Source: an uncultured Bacteroidales bacterium
GTDB lineage: Bacteria > Bacteroidota > Bacteroidia > Bacteroidales > P3
Assembly (NCBI GenBank): GCA_947165255.1
Contig: CAMUZR010000001.1
Span: forward strand, 62,001-126,000
Length of the DNA stretch: 64,000 bases
Direction of reading: 5' to 3'
Part shown: one piece after another, positions 17,307 through 25,617 of the stretch
Position numbering within the stretch: the stretch's first letter is position 1
Layout of the letters: each line of letters starts with the position of its first letter
Position numbers and translations under genes: made by a program
Notes under the pieces: generated by a model
What the model was told of the DNA's origin: nothing
What the model saw: only the letters and a program-made list of their open reading frames with translations
The model's database searches: none

Positions 17307-17711
17307 TTACTTTTGTTTGGTGCCAGTGTAGGTGACGGTCTTTTGCGACATGGTGAAGGTGGCGCTGAGGGTGGAGCCGCGGACGGTGCCGTGGAAGTCG
17401 GTGATGGTCTTTTTGGGGTAAGTCCTGCCGCCTGCTGTGGGGATGATGCCGGTGCCGGTGAGGCGGAGGTTGCCGTCGGCGTCCTGCTTGGCGGTGAGGC
17501 CGGAAACGGCCATGTCGACCCGCACGGGCATGAGCTTGGCAAATTTGACGCGCTGCATGACCAGCGTGGCGTGTCCGTGGCTGTAGACGGTGAGGGTGCA
17601 TTTGACGTTTTTCTGCCCGAAGGAGGCAATGGTCATGCTGCCCACGAAGGTTTGGGCCTGCAGGACGAGCCCCACGATAAGGGCGAGGAGGAGGGTGATT
17701 GTCTTTTTCAT
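17307..17711 (-). CDS. Calycin-like domain protein, secreted
   Basis: 134 residues with a signal peptide (cleaved after VLQAQ). The mature part (FVGSMTIASFGQKNVKCTLT, KLMPVRVDMAVSGLTA, SATFTMSQKTVTYTGTKQ) matches the calycin-like domain common in Bacteroidales hypothetical proteins: an up-and-down beta-barrel that may bind a small ligand. It lies between the alpha-2-macroglobulin gene (33 bp) and the WG-repeat gene (17 bp), all on the minus strand, so co-transcription is likely. The ligand is unknown. Confidence 0.75.
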   Translation of the reverse strand: MKKTITLLLALIVGLVLQAQTFVGSMTIASFGQKNVKCTLTVYSHGHATLVMQRVKFAKLMPVRVDMAVSGLTAKQDADGNLRLTGTGIIPTAGGRTYPKKTITDFHGTVRGSTLSATFTMSQKTVTYTGTKQK

Positions 17712-17744
17712 GTCAGCAGTAATTATGATTTATTACGTGAGAGG

Positions 17745-20700
17745 CTACTGTTTTTTTGTGATACGGATTGTGGCAGAGGGGGCGTTGGCGCGGAATTGGG
17801 GGGCATAGGCGCTGCCGAGGGTGCTGCTGCCGGTGGCAAAGGTGCCTGCATGGCGCACGTAGAGGTCGTACTCGACGTAGTATTTGCCTTCGCCTAGGTG
17901 GTCTATGTAGCAGTTGAGCCCTTTGTCACGCACGTCCACGTAGTAGCTTAGGCCTTGGTTCCACCGCCAACCGCTGGCGGTGCTGACGGGTTCGAATCCG
18001 GCGGCGCGGGGTTCGGCCAACACGAGGTTGTCCATGCCGTGCTGGCAGGTGATGTCGATGCGGATGCGTACTCGCTGGCCAACGCGGAGGGTGTCGTCGG
18101 GGGTGAGTAGGTGGAGGCTCCCGTCGGAGGCCACACGGCTTATGCTCTTGCGCAGGGCGATGCCGGAGCTGTCGGCCTCGATGCTGTCCAGCGGGAGCAG
18201 GCGGCTGTGGAAGAAGGCTCCCCACGAGGGCAGGGGCGAGGTGGAGATGAGTTGAATTGAGATTTGAGAATTGAGATTCGAGAATTGGGAATTCGGGTGC
18301 AGCTCTTGGGTCTTAGGCGTAACTTTGATGGGCTCGGGTTGGCTGTGCAGGGGGAAGGGGGCGCCGTTCACAAGGGCATCGACTCGGCCGCCCGCGGGTT
18401 TGGCGAGGCCTTGCGGCTGCCGCAAGAGGGCGCGCACAGCACTGGCAGTGGCCATGTCGGAGGACCACACGGTGCCCTGCTTGGAGGCAACAATCCACTG
18501 CTGTATGCGGCCCACCGAGGTCCAGTCGTGTAGCACGTCGGCAAAGACATCCACCATTAGGGCGGCGGTCTCTATGGGTCGCTGATACCAGCCGTAGCCA
18601 TAGCGGTTTTCAGCCCAGTACATGCCTTCGCTCTCGTCGGTGTGGGCGGCTTCCTTGATGCGGATGGCCTGACGGACGGCGTCGGCGGTGTCGCCCATGC
18701 GTTGCATCAGTAGGGCCATCTGCCCGCGGACGTGGAGTGGCATGTCGGCATCGGCGCCCATGCGGCACAGCTGGTAGTAAAAGTCGTAGGCTTGGCGGGT
18801 AAGGGTGTCGGTGCTGTCGAAGGGGAAGGCGGGGAGGTAGAGGCTGCGGGTGTAGAGGAGCGAGAGGCTGCTGGCGTAGTCCTTGCCCTCGGTGCGGTGC
18901 TGGTAGGCATCCACCACCTGGCGGTCGATGTATTTCAGCGCACGCTGGAAGGCTTGCTTGTTGTATCTCTCTTCCTCGCGTTCGGTGCAGAGGGCCAGAC
19001 GTTGCAACACGGCCTCGGTGACATAGCGGCTGGCCAGCTTTCCGTGGGGCATCCAGCTCCAGCCCCCTTGTGGAAGCTGCCGGCTTTGTAGCAGGTCGCG
19101 TAGGTCGCGTAGGTGGCGGCGTTGGGCTTGCTGTCGCTGCTGGGGTGTGAGGGTGTCTACGAGGGTGGCCAGTTGGTTCACATAGATGCTGTTGGCCAGA
19201 TAGATGTTGCCCGGCATCAGGTGGCGCCTAAAGTGGGGCAGGGACTGGAAGGCATAGTCGGCGGGGTTGGTGGAATAGGCCATGGTGAGCGAGTCGGTGC
19301 CATTTAGACTGAGGGGGATGCTGTAGGAACGCATGGCGGGCTGACTTTCAGAACCGCCGGGCAGGTAGAGCAGGGTGGTGGAGGTGACCCGCTGGCGGTT
19401 GGAGAGGACCGGCAGCAGGCCCTGCTCGCCGTCGCTGAGGTGGTTGCCCGACGGGTTGGTTTGAACGGCGAAGACTTTGTATTGCGCTGCGTTCCATTGC
19501 TCGTCTACCCAGAGGCGGGTGCCGACGGTGACGGAACTGTGAGGCTGGAGGGTGAGGGTGGTGTCGTGGCGGTGACGGCGGGAGGGGTGGGTGGTGTCGG
19601 CATCGGCTATCTCGAAGCCCACCTGCACGGTGAGGCTGCTGTCGCTGAGGTTGGACACCTTGGCGGGCAGCACCATGCGGTCGCCCTGCCGCAGGAAGCG
19701 AGGCATCAGGGGCTGCACCATCAGCTCTTTCTGCGCCAGGATGGAACGCTCGATGGAACCTGTCTGCATCTGGTCGGTCCATGCAAAGGCCGCCAGCTGC
19801 CAGCGAGTGAGCGCGTCGGGCAGGGTGAACTCGACCGACACCTCGCCCTGCTCGTCCGTGCGCAGGGCTGGCGCAAAGAAGGCCAGGGTGGAGAGGTTCT
19901 GCCGCAGGTTTTCGGGAACGGGGGCTTCTCTGGAGGTGAAGGCGGGCGGTACCATGACTTCGGCTATGGCCGACCTGGGCACATTCACGCCGGTGCGCTT
20001 GCGCCCGTCGCTATAGCCAACGCCTCCTACCGAGGCCACAATGGATTCCACCGACGTGCCCGGCATGTAGGCTATGTCGTCGGCGGAGAGCCGTGCGCCG
20101 CTTTCGGGTTCCCCAATGTCTATCGTCGGTATTTTGCAGTCGGCGATTTGGATCTCTTGCAGCGCAACGCCGGAGGGCTGGATGGTGAGCTTGACCACCT
20201 TGGGGGTGGAGGTGATGGTGACCTGGACACCGATTTTATTGTAGCCCACAGAGGAGATGGAGATGATGCATTCGCCCTCAGGTAGACTGGCGAAGGAGAA
20301 GCAGCCGTCCAAATCGGTCTGGGTTCCGGCAATTCTCACGCCTTGGTAGGTGGCGGTCACGTTGGCAAAAGGTATTGCCTCGCCGGTCTTTTGGTCGTAG
20401 ACATAACCTCTTAGCCTTTGGTGCTGTGTGTGGGAGGAAATGAGTCTGTAGTAGTTTTTGGGGTTGTAGAGGCCGAAGCCTAATTGTGGCTTGGCTAGCT
20501 GGGCTTGTGCCTCGAGGTGGAAGTTGGTGCCATGGGTGAGCACTGAGAATGGGCCTGCCGTTCGTTGGCGGGAAGTGGGGGTGGGGTAATAGAGGCTGAG
20601 GCCATAGTTGAGCCGACGGTACTGGTTGAGGGCGGAGTCGAAGAGGGTAAGGCATACGTTGGCTGCGAGGCCTGTCGAGTCGGCTCCGCTGACGCGGAAG

Positions 20701-23700
20701 GCAATGTGCTCTTGCTGGCCGGGTTGCGTGCGGTCGCGGAAGGTGGTGGTGGCTATCTTGAGGTGCTGGTTGGGCTGGAGGACATGGACGTAGTAGCTGC
20801 GGTCGAAAATGACTCCTTCGCGCACGGCGGAAAACATGATCTGTAGGTCGGCTTCGTAGTCTTTTTGTATGGGGATGGTGAGGTGGGTGAGGTGGCTGCT
20901 GTCGAGGGTGATCATGCCCGTCTTGATGACCCGCGAGGCTACCGATACGTGGTAGTAGAGGGGCTGGTTGCCATAGGGACTGCCCAGCTCAAACAGCACC
21001 GTGTCGCCCTTATGGCAGTGGATTCCATTTGCCCAATCGGGCAGGGACCGTGTGCGGACAAACACCAGGTCGGTGCCGGTGACGCTGCCCGTAGGAGCCA
21101 CGTAGTTGACAATGGTGTCGTGCCGGTTGCCGTCGGGGGTGCTGAAGGTGATGCGGTAGAGGCCCGAGGGCAACGGCCCGATGTCCAATGTGCGGGAGTC
21201 TGTGGTGCGGTCCAGCCACTTGGCTGCCACCGGCCAGTGGTGGCAGTCGCCCTCCACGCTGTCGTAGGCGCTGAAGGGGAACAGCCGGTGGAATTCTTCT
21301 TTGCTGCCCACCCATTGCGCGGTGGGGTTTTCCTTCATGAGGGGGTCAAGAGTGCGCAGGGTGTCGGGCTGGCGCAGCTGGTGCAGTTCCACGCGCACCT
21401 TGCCCGCAAGGGGATGGTGGTCGAAGTCGTTGTATATGAAGCGCAGCTGGGTCAGGTCGTCGCTGACCAGTTGGCAGTAGCCGTCGGCCTCGCTCACGTG
21501 GAAGGCCAGGCTTGCAATCTGCATCTCGCCGTCGGCGTCGGTCACTTGAACGGTGGCCTCATAGACAAAGGTGGCTTTGCGCCCTTTCTTGTGTTGGGCC
21601 TCGGCGGCCTCGCCGAAGTCCTCCAGCCGTGGCGTAAAGCTGAACTGGAAGCAGCCGTCAGGTCCTACCCGCAGGCTGTCGTGGGAGGTATACTCCTCGC
21701 GCATGGCGGCGGCCTCCAGCCGTGAGCAGGAGACCTCCCAGCTACCCTCGGCCCCATCCATGGGGGCACCGCTGAAACTGCTGACGGTGCCGTAGACCGT
21801 CACCGGCTGGCCGAAACGGCGCAGGCTGCCGCTGTCGGCACCCTCCTTGTTCGGCGAGAGCGTCACAAAGAAGTGGGGCGGCTTGTAGGCCTCCACGGGG
21901 ATGTACCGGTAACCATTGTATCTGTGTTTGCCTTTCGATTTCACGTCCAGCTGATATCTCCCGTTGCGCCCCTCATGCGGAATCACAAATTGCCCCCAGC
22001 AGCGGCCATGCTTGTCGGTGGTGAGGTAGAGGGTGTCTTTGCTTTCGTAGTTGCCAAAGGTGGCCATCAGGTGCACTCCGGCGGCAGGCTTTTTGTGGCG
22101 GATGTAGTCCTTGCCTGTGGCGCGGTCGGAGTAGGCCAGGCAGCAGAACTGCACGGTGTCGCCCAGACGGTAGATGGGCCGGTCGGTCATGATAATCTCA
22201 AGGCGCTCTTTTTGATTCTTGGAGAATGCGTAGTCCCATCCCCAAACCTCTCTGTTAAATTGGTCTCCGTCGGTTTCGGAAGTCAGTTGGTCTGGGTCGA
22301 GTAATTTCCGTCCCAGTGGGCTGGTGCTGAAGCTGTAGTGGCCCTGGTCGTCGGTGTAGGTGTGGCGTCTACGTTGGTGACCAAACATGCCGGTGGAATG
22401 GAGTGTGACACGCTTGTCGGTCAGGGGCTGGCCCGACTGGCGGTCCACCAAGTAGCCCATAATGTTGGTGCGTCCTTTGGAAGGGGTGATGTGGTTGATA
22501 AAGACGGCGTCGCTCGACTTGTACAGGCTTTGGCTGAAGACACTGTCGGTGTAGGCCAGCAGCCTGTAGGCTCCTTGTTCCACGGCGGGCAGTGGCACCA
22601 GATAGGGGTGGCTGCGGTGGTCGCCCGGGTCGGGCAGCTCCTGCTGCCATTCTTTGATGGGGGTGAGGCTCATGAGGGAGTCGCGGCTGACTGGGCCCTC
22701 GGGGATAGGGGTGTAGGGCACCAAGCGGAAGTGCAGCAGCCGTGTGTTGCAGGCCTTGACGAGGGCCAGCCGGTTGCGCTTGGAGGAGGCTACATTGGCG
22801 TGCTCTATGGAGAATTGAGGACGGCATATTTCGCGTCTTAGCACCCGGCACTGGTCGGCGCCGTAGGTGTGGGGGAACAGGTGCTCCACTTCCAGACAGG
22901 CGTTCTCGGCCGCAACCAGGCTGTCGGCAAAGTAGAAGGCCTTGGCCCGCTTCATCATCAGCAGGGCCTTCATCTCGTCGGTCTTCAGCAGCGGCAGGTA
23001 GTAGTGGTAGGTGCGGTCGAAGTTTTGGTAGGGAGCGAAGCGCTGCAGGTCAATCCAGCAGGCCTCGTCAGCCGACCGGCCGACGTAGCACCGTGCAATG
23101 CGGTAGTATAAGGACTGGGGGAAAGGCGGCAGCGTGTCGGCCTGCTCGACTCGGGCGACAAAGAGCGGCAGGGGTTCGAAGGTGCTGTAGAGGGTCATTT
23201 CACCAGAGGGAAACTTGGCAATGGCATCCATCAGGGTCTGCACGGCTATGCTCAGCAGCGTTTTGTCGAGGGTGAAGGGGGCGTTGCTGTCGGCTGCAAA
23301 GAGGCGGCTGTATGGCTCGGGGTCGGCACGGCGCAAAGCTTCGGCATAGGCCAGCACGCTGTCGGCGCACGCGGTCAGCATGTCCTCAATGCGCTGCTTT
23401 GTGATTTTGTTCCGGTAGTTGTACTGTGTGAAAACCTCGCTATAGGACTGGAAGAGAAAGGCGTAGGCTACTGCGCGATCCACCCCTTGCAACCTGCGGG
23501 CTAGGTAGCTCCAGCGCATGATGGACGAATCGGTGGAGTGGTTGTTGTAGGCGTAGTCCAGCGTGTTCAGGTAGAGGGCTGCCGTCAGCTGCTCAACCCC
23601 GCTGCCCGAGGCCAACTGCTGCCGGTAGGCCTGCTGTGCCAAGGGGTAGGCCGTGGCATAGCGATACGTGCCAATCAGCGTGTCCAGATGGTTCCAATTG

Positions 23701-23768
23701 ATTTTGTTTTGGGCCGAAGCCCCCAGCGCTATTGCGCTCAATAGTAATAAGAATAAGGTCTTCCTCAT
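17745..23768 (-). CDS. Alpha-2-macroglobulin-like protein with embedded regulatory and plug-like segments
   Basis: A 2007-residue periplasmic protein with a signal peptide (residues 1-19). Macroglobulin-type domains occupy about 430-1110 (MG2 segment EIIMTDRPIYRLGDTVQF near 525). A CarboxypepD_reg-like module lies at about 1120-1200 (RLRGYVYDQKTGEAIPFANV). It is followed by a segment resembling a TonB plug start (SGVALQEIQIADCKIPTIDI, DIAYMPGTSVESIVASVGGV). The alpha-2-macroglobulin core resumes with LRTDEQGEVSVEFTLPDALT and ends with a terpenoid-cyclase-like domain (LPQGGWSWMPHGK near 1570). No CGEQ thioester motif is present, so it cannot trap proteases covalently. It heads the operon with the calycin and WG genes. 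Bacterial homologues guard the periplasm against proteases; here that role is inferred. Confidence 0.88.
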   Translation of the reverse strand: MRKTLFLLLLSAIALGASAQNKINWNHLDTLIGTYRYATAYPLAQQAYRQQLASGSGVEQLTAALYLNTLDYAYNNHSTDSSIMRWSYLARRLQGVDRAVAYAFLFQSYSEVFTQYNYRNKITKQRIEDMLTACADSVLAYAEALRRADPEPYSRLFAADSNAPFTLDKTLLSIAVQTLMDAIAKFPSGEMTLYSTFEPLPLFVARVEQADTLPPFPQSLYYRIARCYVGRSADEACWIDLQRFAPYQNFDRTYHYYLPLLKTDEMKALLMMKRAKAFYFADSLVAAENACLEVEHLFPHTYGADQCRVLRREICRPQFSIEHANVASSKRNRLALVKACNTRLLHFRLVPYTPIPEGPVSRDSLMSLTPIKEWQQELPDPGDHRSHPYLVPLPAVEQGAYRLLAYTDSVFSQSLYKSSDAVFINHITPSKGRTNIMGYLVDRQSGQPLTDKRVTLHSTGMFGHQRRRHTYTDDQGHYSFSTSPLGRKLLDPDQLTSETDGDQFNREVWGWDYAFSKNQKERLEIIMTDRPIYRLGDTVQFCCLAYSDRATGKDYIRHKKPAAGVHLMATFGNYESKDTLYLTTDKHGRCWGQFVIPHEGRNGRYQLDVKSKGKHRYNGYRYIPVEAYKPPHFFVTLSPNKEGADSGSLRRFGQPVTVYGTVSSFSGAPMDGAEGSWEVSCSRLEAAAMREEYTSHDSLRVGPDGCFQFSFTPRLEDFGEAAEAQHKKGRKATFVYEATVQVTDADGEMQIASLAFHVSEADGYCQLVSDDLTQLRFIYNDFDHHPLAGKVRVELHQLRQPDTLRTLDPLMKENPTAQWVGSKEEFHRLFPFSAYDSVEGDCHHWPVAAKWLDRTTDSRTLDIGPLPSGLYRITFSTPDGNRHDTIVNYVAPTGSVTGTDLVFVRTRSLPDWANGIHCHKGDTVLFELGSPYGNQPLYYHVSVASRVIKTGMITLDSSHLTHLTIPIQKDYEADLQIMFSAVREGVIFDRSYYVHVLQPNQHLKIATTTFRDRTQPGQQEHIAFRVSGADSTGLAANVCLTLFDSALNQYRRLNYGLSLYYPTPTSRQRTAGPFSVLTHGTNFHLEAQAQLAKPQLGFGLYNPKNYYRLISSHTQHQRLRGYVYDQKTGEAIPFANVTATYQGVRIAGTQTDLDGCFSFASLPEGECIISISSVGYNKIGVQVTITSTPKVVKLTIQPSGVALQEIQIADCKIPTIDIGEPESGARLSADDIAYMPGTSVESIVASVGGVGYSDGRKRTGVNVPRSAIAEVMVPPAFTSREAPVPENLRQNLSTLAFFAPALRTDEQGEVSVEFTLPDALTRWQLAAFAWTDQMQTGSIERSILAQKELMVQPLMPRFLRQGDRMVLPAKVSNLSDSSLTVQVGFEIADADTTHPSRRHRHDTTLTLQPHSSVTVGTRLWVDEQWNAAQYKVFAVQTNPSGNHLSDGEQGLLPVLSNRQRVTSTTLLYLPGGSESQPAMRSYSIPLSLNGTDSLTMAYSTNPADYAFQSLPHFRRHLMPGNIYLANSIYVNQLATLVDTLTPQQRQQAQRRHLRDLRDLLQSRQLPQGGWSWMPHGKLASRYVTEAVLQRLALCTEREEERYNKQAFQRALKYIDRQVVDAYQHRTEGKDYASSLSLLYTRSLYLPAFPFDSTDTLTRQAYDFYYQLCRMGADADMPLHVRGQMALLMQRMGDTADAVRQAIRIKEAAHTDESEGMYWAENRYGYGWYQRPIETAALMVDVFADVLHDWTSVGRIQQWIVASKQGTVWSSDMATASAVRALLRQPQGLAKPAGGRVDALVNGAPFPLHSQPEPIKVTPKTQELHPNSQFSNLNSQISIQLISTSPLPSWGAFFHSRLLPLDSIEADSSGIALRKSISRVASDGSLHLLTPDDTLRVGQRVRIRIDITCQHGMDNLVLAEPRAAGFEPVSTASGWRWNQGLSYYVDVRDKGLNCYIDHLGEGKYYVEYDLYVRHAGTFATGSSTLGSAYAPQFRANAPSATIRITKKQ

Positions 23769-23793
23769 TGTAATAAAAGATTAAATGCGTTTG

Positions 23794-23801
23794 CAAAAAT
23801 A
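23794..23801 (-). promoter_or_regulatory. -7 promoter element (TATTTTTG) for the macroglobulin operon
   Basis: Exact TAnnTTTG match on the minus strand, 26 bases before the start codon. Confidence 0.55.
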
Positions 23802-23882
23802 CATTTTTTATTTTGCTTAACACAATATTTTTCTTTATAAATATTTTTCCATGGCTCGTTAACGGCTTCTTCAGAATGCTGA

Positions 23883-23941
23883 TTCGGAAATTTTGACAGG
23901 TAAAAATAACGCAAAAATCCCCTGTTTCGGAAATTTTGTCA
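23883..23941 (+). promoter_or_regulatory. Two direct copies of a candidate activator site upstream of hsp20 copy 2
   Basis: TTCGGAAATTTTGACA at 23883-23898 and TTCGGAAATTTTGTCA at 23926-23941, with starts 43 bases apart (about four helical turns). The second copy ends 12 bases before the -24-like box. The core GAAATTTTGTC also precedes hsp20 copy 1. Confidence 0.5.
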
Positions 23942-23953
23942 TTGGTAGGTCAT

Positions 23954-23969
23954 TGGCATCGCGATTGAT
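23954..23969 (+). promoter_or_regulatory. Sigma-54-like promoter of hsp20 copy 2
   Basis: TGGCATCGCGATTGAT fits TGGCACG-N4-TTGC with correct spacing but GA instead of GC in the -12 box. It lies about 88 bases upstream of ATG 24057. Confidence 0.45.
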
Positions 23970-24056
23970 ATATCAGGGGTGTCTGCGGATGAGAAAGCAG
24001 ACGGAAAGGTAAACAAAAATTGATAATAACAAATTAAAAAATAGGAGATTAAAATT

Positions 24057-24500
24057 ATGTTACTCGTAAAAAGAAACCCCGATTTGATGCCCACCCTGTT
24101 CAACGAACTTTTTAACTGGGACAACTGGAACAATTGCAGCACTGAGATAGAAGGCACAATGCCCAAGATGAATGTGAGCGAAAGCAACGAGAACTACCAA
24201 ATCGAACTTTGTGTGCCCGGTCTGGCCAAGGAAGACCTGAACCTGAGCATCGACAGCGACGACAATCTGGTGATAGAAATGGTAGAGAACGAGAAGAAGG
24301 AAGAGGAGAAGAAGGAAACCCGCCACTATCTGCGCCGTGAGTTTGGCCATCTGCAATTCAAACAGTTGCTGCGTATGCCCGAAAATATCAAAAGGGACGA
24401 AATCAGCGCCACTGTGACCAACGGTATCCTGCTCATCACCCTGCCCAAATTCACCGAAGAGGAAAAGCGCGCCATGGGTAAGAGCATCGAAATCAAATAA
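24057..24500 (+). CDS. Small heat-shock protein, Hsp20 family (copy 2)
   Basis: 147 residues. It is clearly a paralogue of copy 1: the same start (MLLVKRNPDLMPTLFNELFN), the same alpha-crystallin blocks (MNVSESNENYQIELCVPGLA, HYLRREFGHLQFKQLLRMPE, GILLITLPKF) and a similar charged linker rich in Glu and Lys before HYLRR. It is preceded by the leader ATAGGAGATTAAAATT, close to that of copy 1. Two holdases under similar promoters, on opposite sides of a macroglobulin operon, suggest an old duplication or a block rearrangement. Confidence 0.95.
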   Translation: MLLVKRNPDLMPTLFNELFNWDNWNNCSTEIEGTMPKMNVSESNENYQIELCVPGLAKEDLNLSIDSDDNLVIEMVENEKKEEEKKETRHYLRREFGHLQFKQLLRMPENIKRDEISATVTNGILLITLPKFTEEEKRAMGKSIEIK

Positions 24501-24550
24501 GATAGAGTGCATACTAGATAGGTATACCCACAAATGGTGACAATACTATG

Positions 24551-24589
24551 GAGGGCTGCATCCCAAAGGGGAAGCTGCCCTCTTTTTTT
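24551..24589 (+). terminator. Terminator of hsp20 copy 2
   Basis: Stem GAGGGC / GCCCTC with T7 tail, 51 bases after the stop codon. Confidence 0.75.
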
Positions 24590-24626
24590 GCCCGCAAGTG
24601 GGCGTCTTTTTTGCCCGCAAGTGGGC
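24590..24626 (+). repeat. Tandem hairpin pair GCCCGCAAGTGGGC
   Basis: The 14-base hairpin occurs at 24590-24603 and 24613-24626, each preceded by a T-run. Together with the terminator just before, this makes three consecutive stem/T-run units and a strong barrier to read-through. Confidence 0.6.
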
Positions 24627-24709
24627 GACAAAGGGGTGACAAAGGGCGGTTGGGGTTACTTTTTGCGGCGAAAAGGACATCATTTTTATATTATATTCGT
24701 TTTTTTTCG

Positions 24710-24717
24710 TATTTTTG
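24710..24717 (+). promoter_or_regulatory. -7 promoter element (TATTTTTG) for the acyltransferase operon
   Basis: Gives a start site near 24724, which excludes a GTG start at 24731 and supports ATG 24740. Confidence 0.6.
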
Positions 24718-24739
24718 CAAATTCGAATAGTTGTGTCAG

Positions 24740-25612
24740 ATGGAAGAAAAGAATCACATAGACCCTACTGCGATAGGTCCCAAGCACATAGACATACAGA
24801 AGGTTCTGGCTGCCAAGAATGTGAAACTGCCGAACTGGCTAGTGGGCTTGATGGAACGTCTGTTGCATCTGGACGATATCAACCACTGCATTTATATACA
24901 TCGGGAGAAAGTAGGGTTGGATTTCGTTTACACCCTGCTTGACACCCCGCGCCCCGACGGCCTGGACATCAAGGTGGAAGTAGTGAATGAAGAGAACCTT
25001 CCCAAGGAGGGCTATCCCATCATTGCTGGCAACCACCCCTTGGGCGGTCCCGACGGGCTTGCCCTGATGCGGGCTATCGGCCCTTACCGTGCGGATATTA
25101 AGTTTCCGGTGAACGATTTCCTGCTGTACATTCCGGGGCTGCGTCCCCTCTTCATCCCTATCGATAAGGTGCACCGCAATGCTGCCAACGCCAACACGCT
25201 GGAAAACGCCTTTGCCGAGAAAAACGCGCTGCTTTACTTTCCGGCAGGCCTTTGCTCGCGCAAGCGCAAAGACGGCACCATCCACGATTTGGAGTGGAAG
25301 CCCACCTTCATCAAGAAAGCCGTAAAGTATCAGCGCGATGTGGTGCCTTTCTTTTTCGACGCCCAGAACCGCAAGCGCTTCTACAATCTGGCACGGCTGC
25401 GCGAGCGCCTGGGCATCAAGTTCAACTTCGAAATGGCCCTGCTGCCTGCCGAGATGTTTGCCCAATGTGGCAAAACACTGCGGTTGGTGGTGGGCAAACC
25501 GATACCCTACACCACTTTTGACAAACGCTACTCAGCCAAAGAGTGGGCTCAACTGGTGCAGGACTATATTTACCGCCTGAAAGACAATCCCAAGGCCGAA
25601 TTTAAATATTGA
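24740..25612 (+). CDS. Lysophospholipid-type acyltransferase, probable glycine-lipid O-acyltransferase (GlsA-like)
   Basis: 290 residues with a PlsC-type acyltransferase fold. The acyl-transfer box is IIAGNHPLGGPDGLALM (His and Asp), followed by LRPLFIPIDKVHRN and the later block LYFPAGLCSRKRKDG. The C-terminal half ends in LRLVVGKPIPYTTFDKRYSA. The next gene, six bases downstream, encodes a hemolysin-type N-acyltransferase. In Bacteroides this pair (glsA/glsB) makes N-acyl-O-acyl glycine lipids, membrane aminolipids needed under stress, and the related OlsA/OlsB pair makes ornithine lipids. The glycine-lipid assignment rests on the phylum and on gene order; the amino-acid head group cannot be read from the sequence. 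Confidence 0.82.
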   Translation: MEEKNHIDPTAIGPKHIDIQKVLAAKNVKLPNWLVGLMERLLHLDDINHCIYIHREKVGLDFVYTLLDTPRPDGLDIKVEVVNEENLPKEGYPIIAGNHPLGGPDGLALMRAIGPYRADIKFPVNDFLLYIPGLRPLFIPIDKVHRNAANANTLENAFAEKNALLYFPAGLCSRKRKDGTIHDLEWKPTFIKKAVKYQRDVVPFFFDAQNRKRFYNLARLRERLGIKFNFEMALLPAEMFAQCGKTLRLVVGKPIPYTTFDKRYSAKEWAQLVQDYIYRLKDNPKAEFKY

Positions 25613-25617
25613 GCATT

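Noticed and set aside
17985..18002. tRNA-like T-loop sequence GGTTCGAATCC
   Set aside because: It lies inside the macroglobulin coding sequence (codons for G-F-E-P), and no acceptor stem or anticodon arm can be built around it.
18264..23111. Many long plus-strand frames opposite the macroglobulin gene
   Set aside because: All are shadows of the 2007-codon gene, with low-complexity Val/Gly-rich translations.
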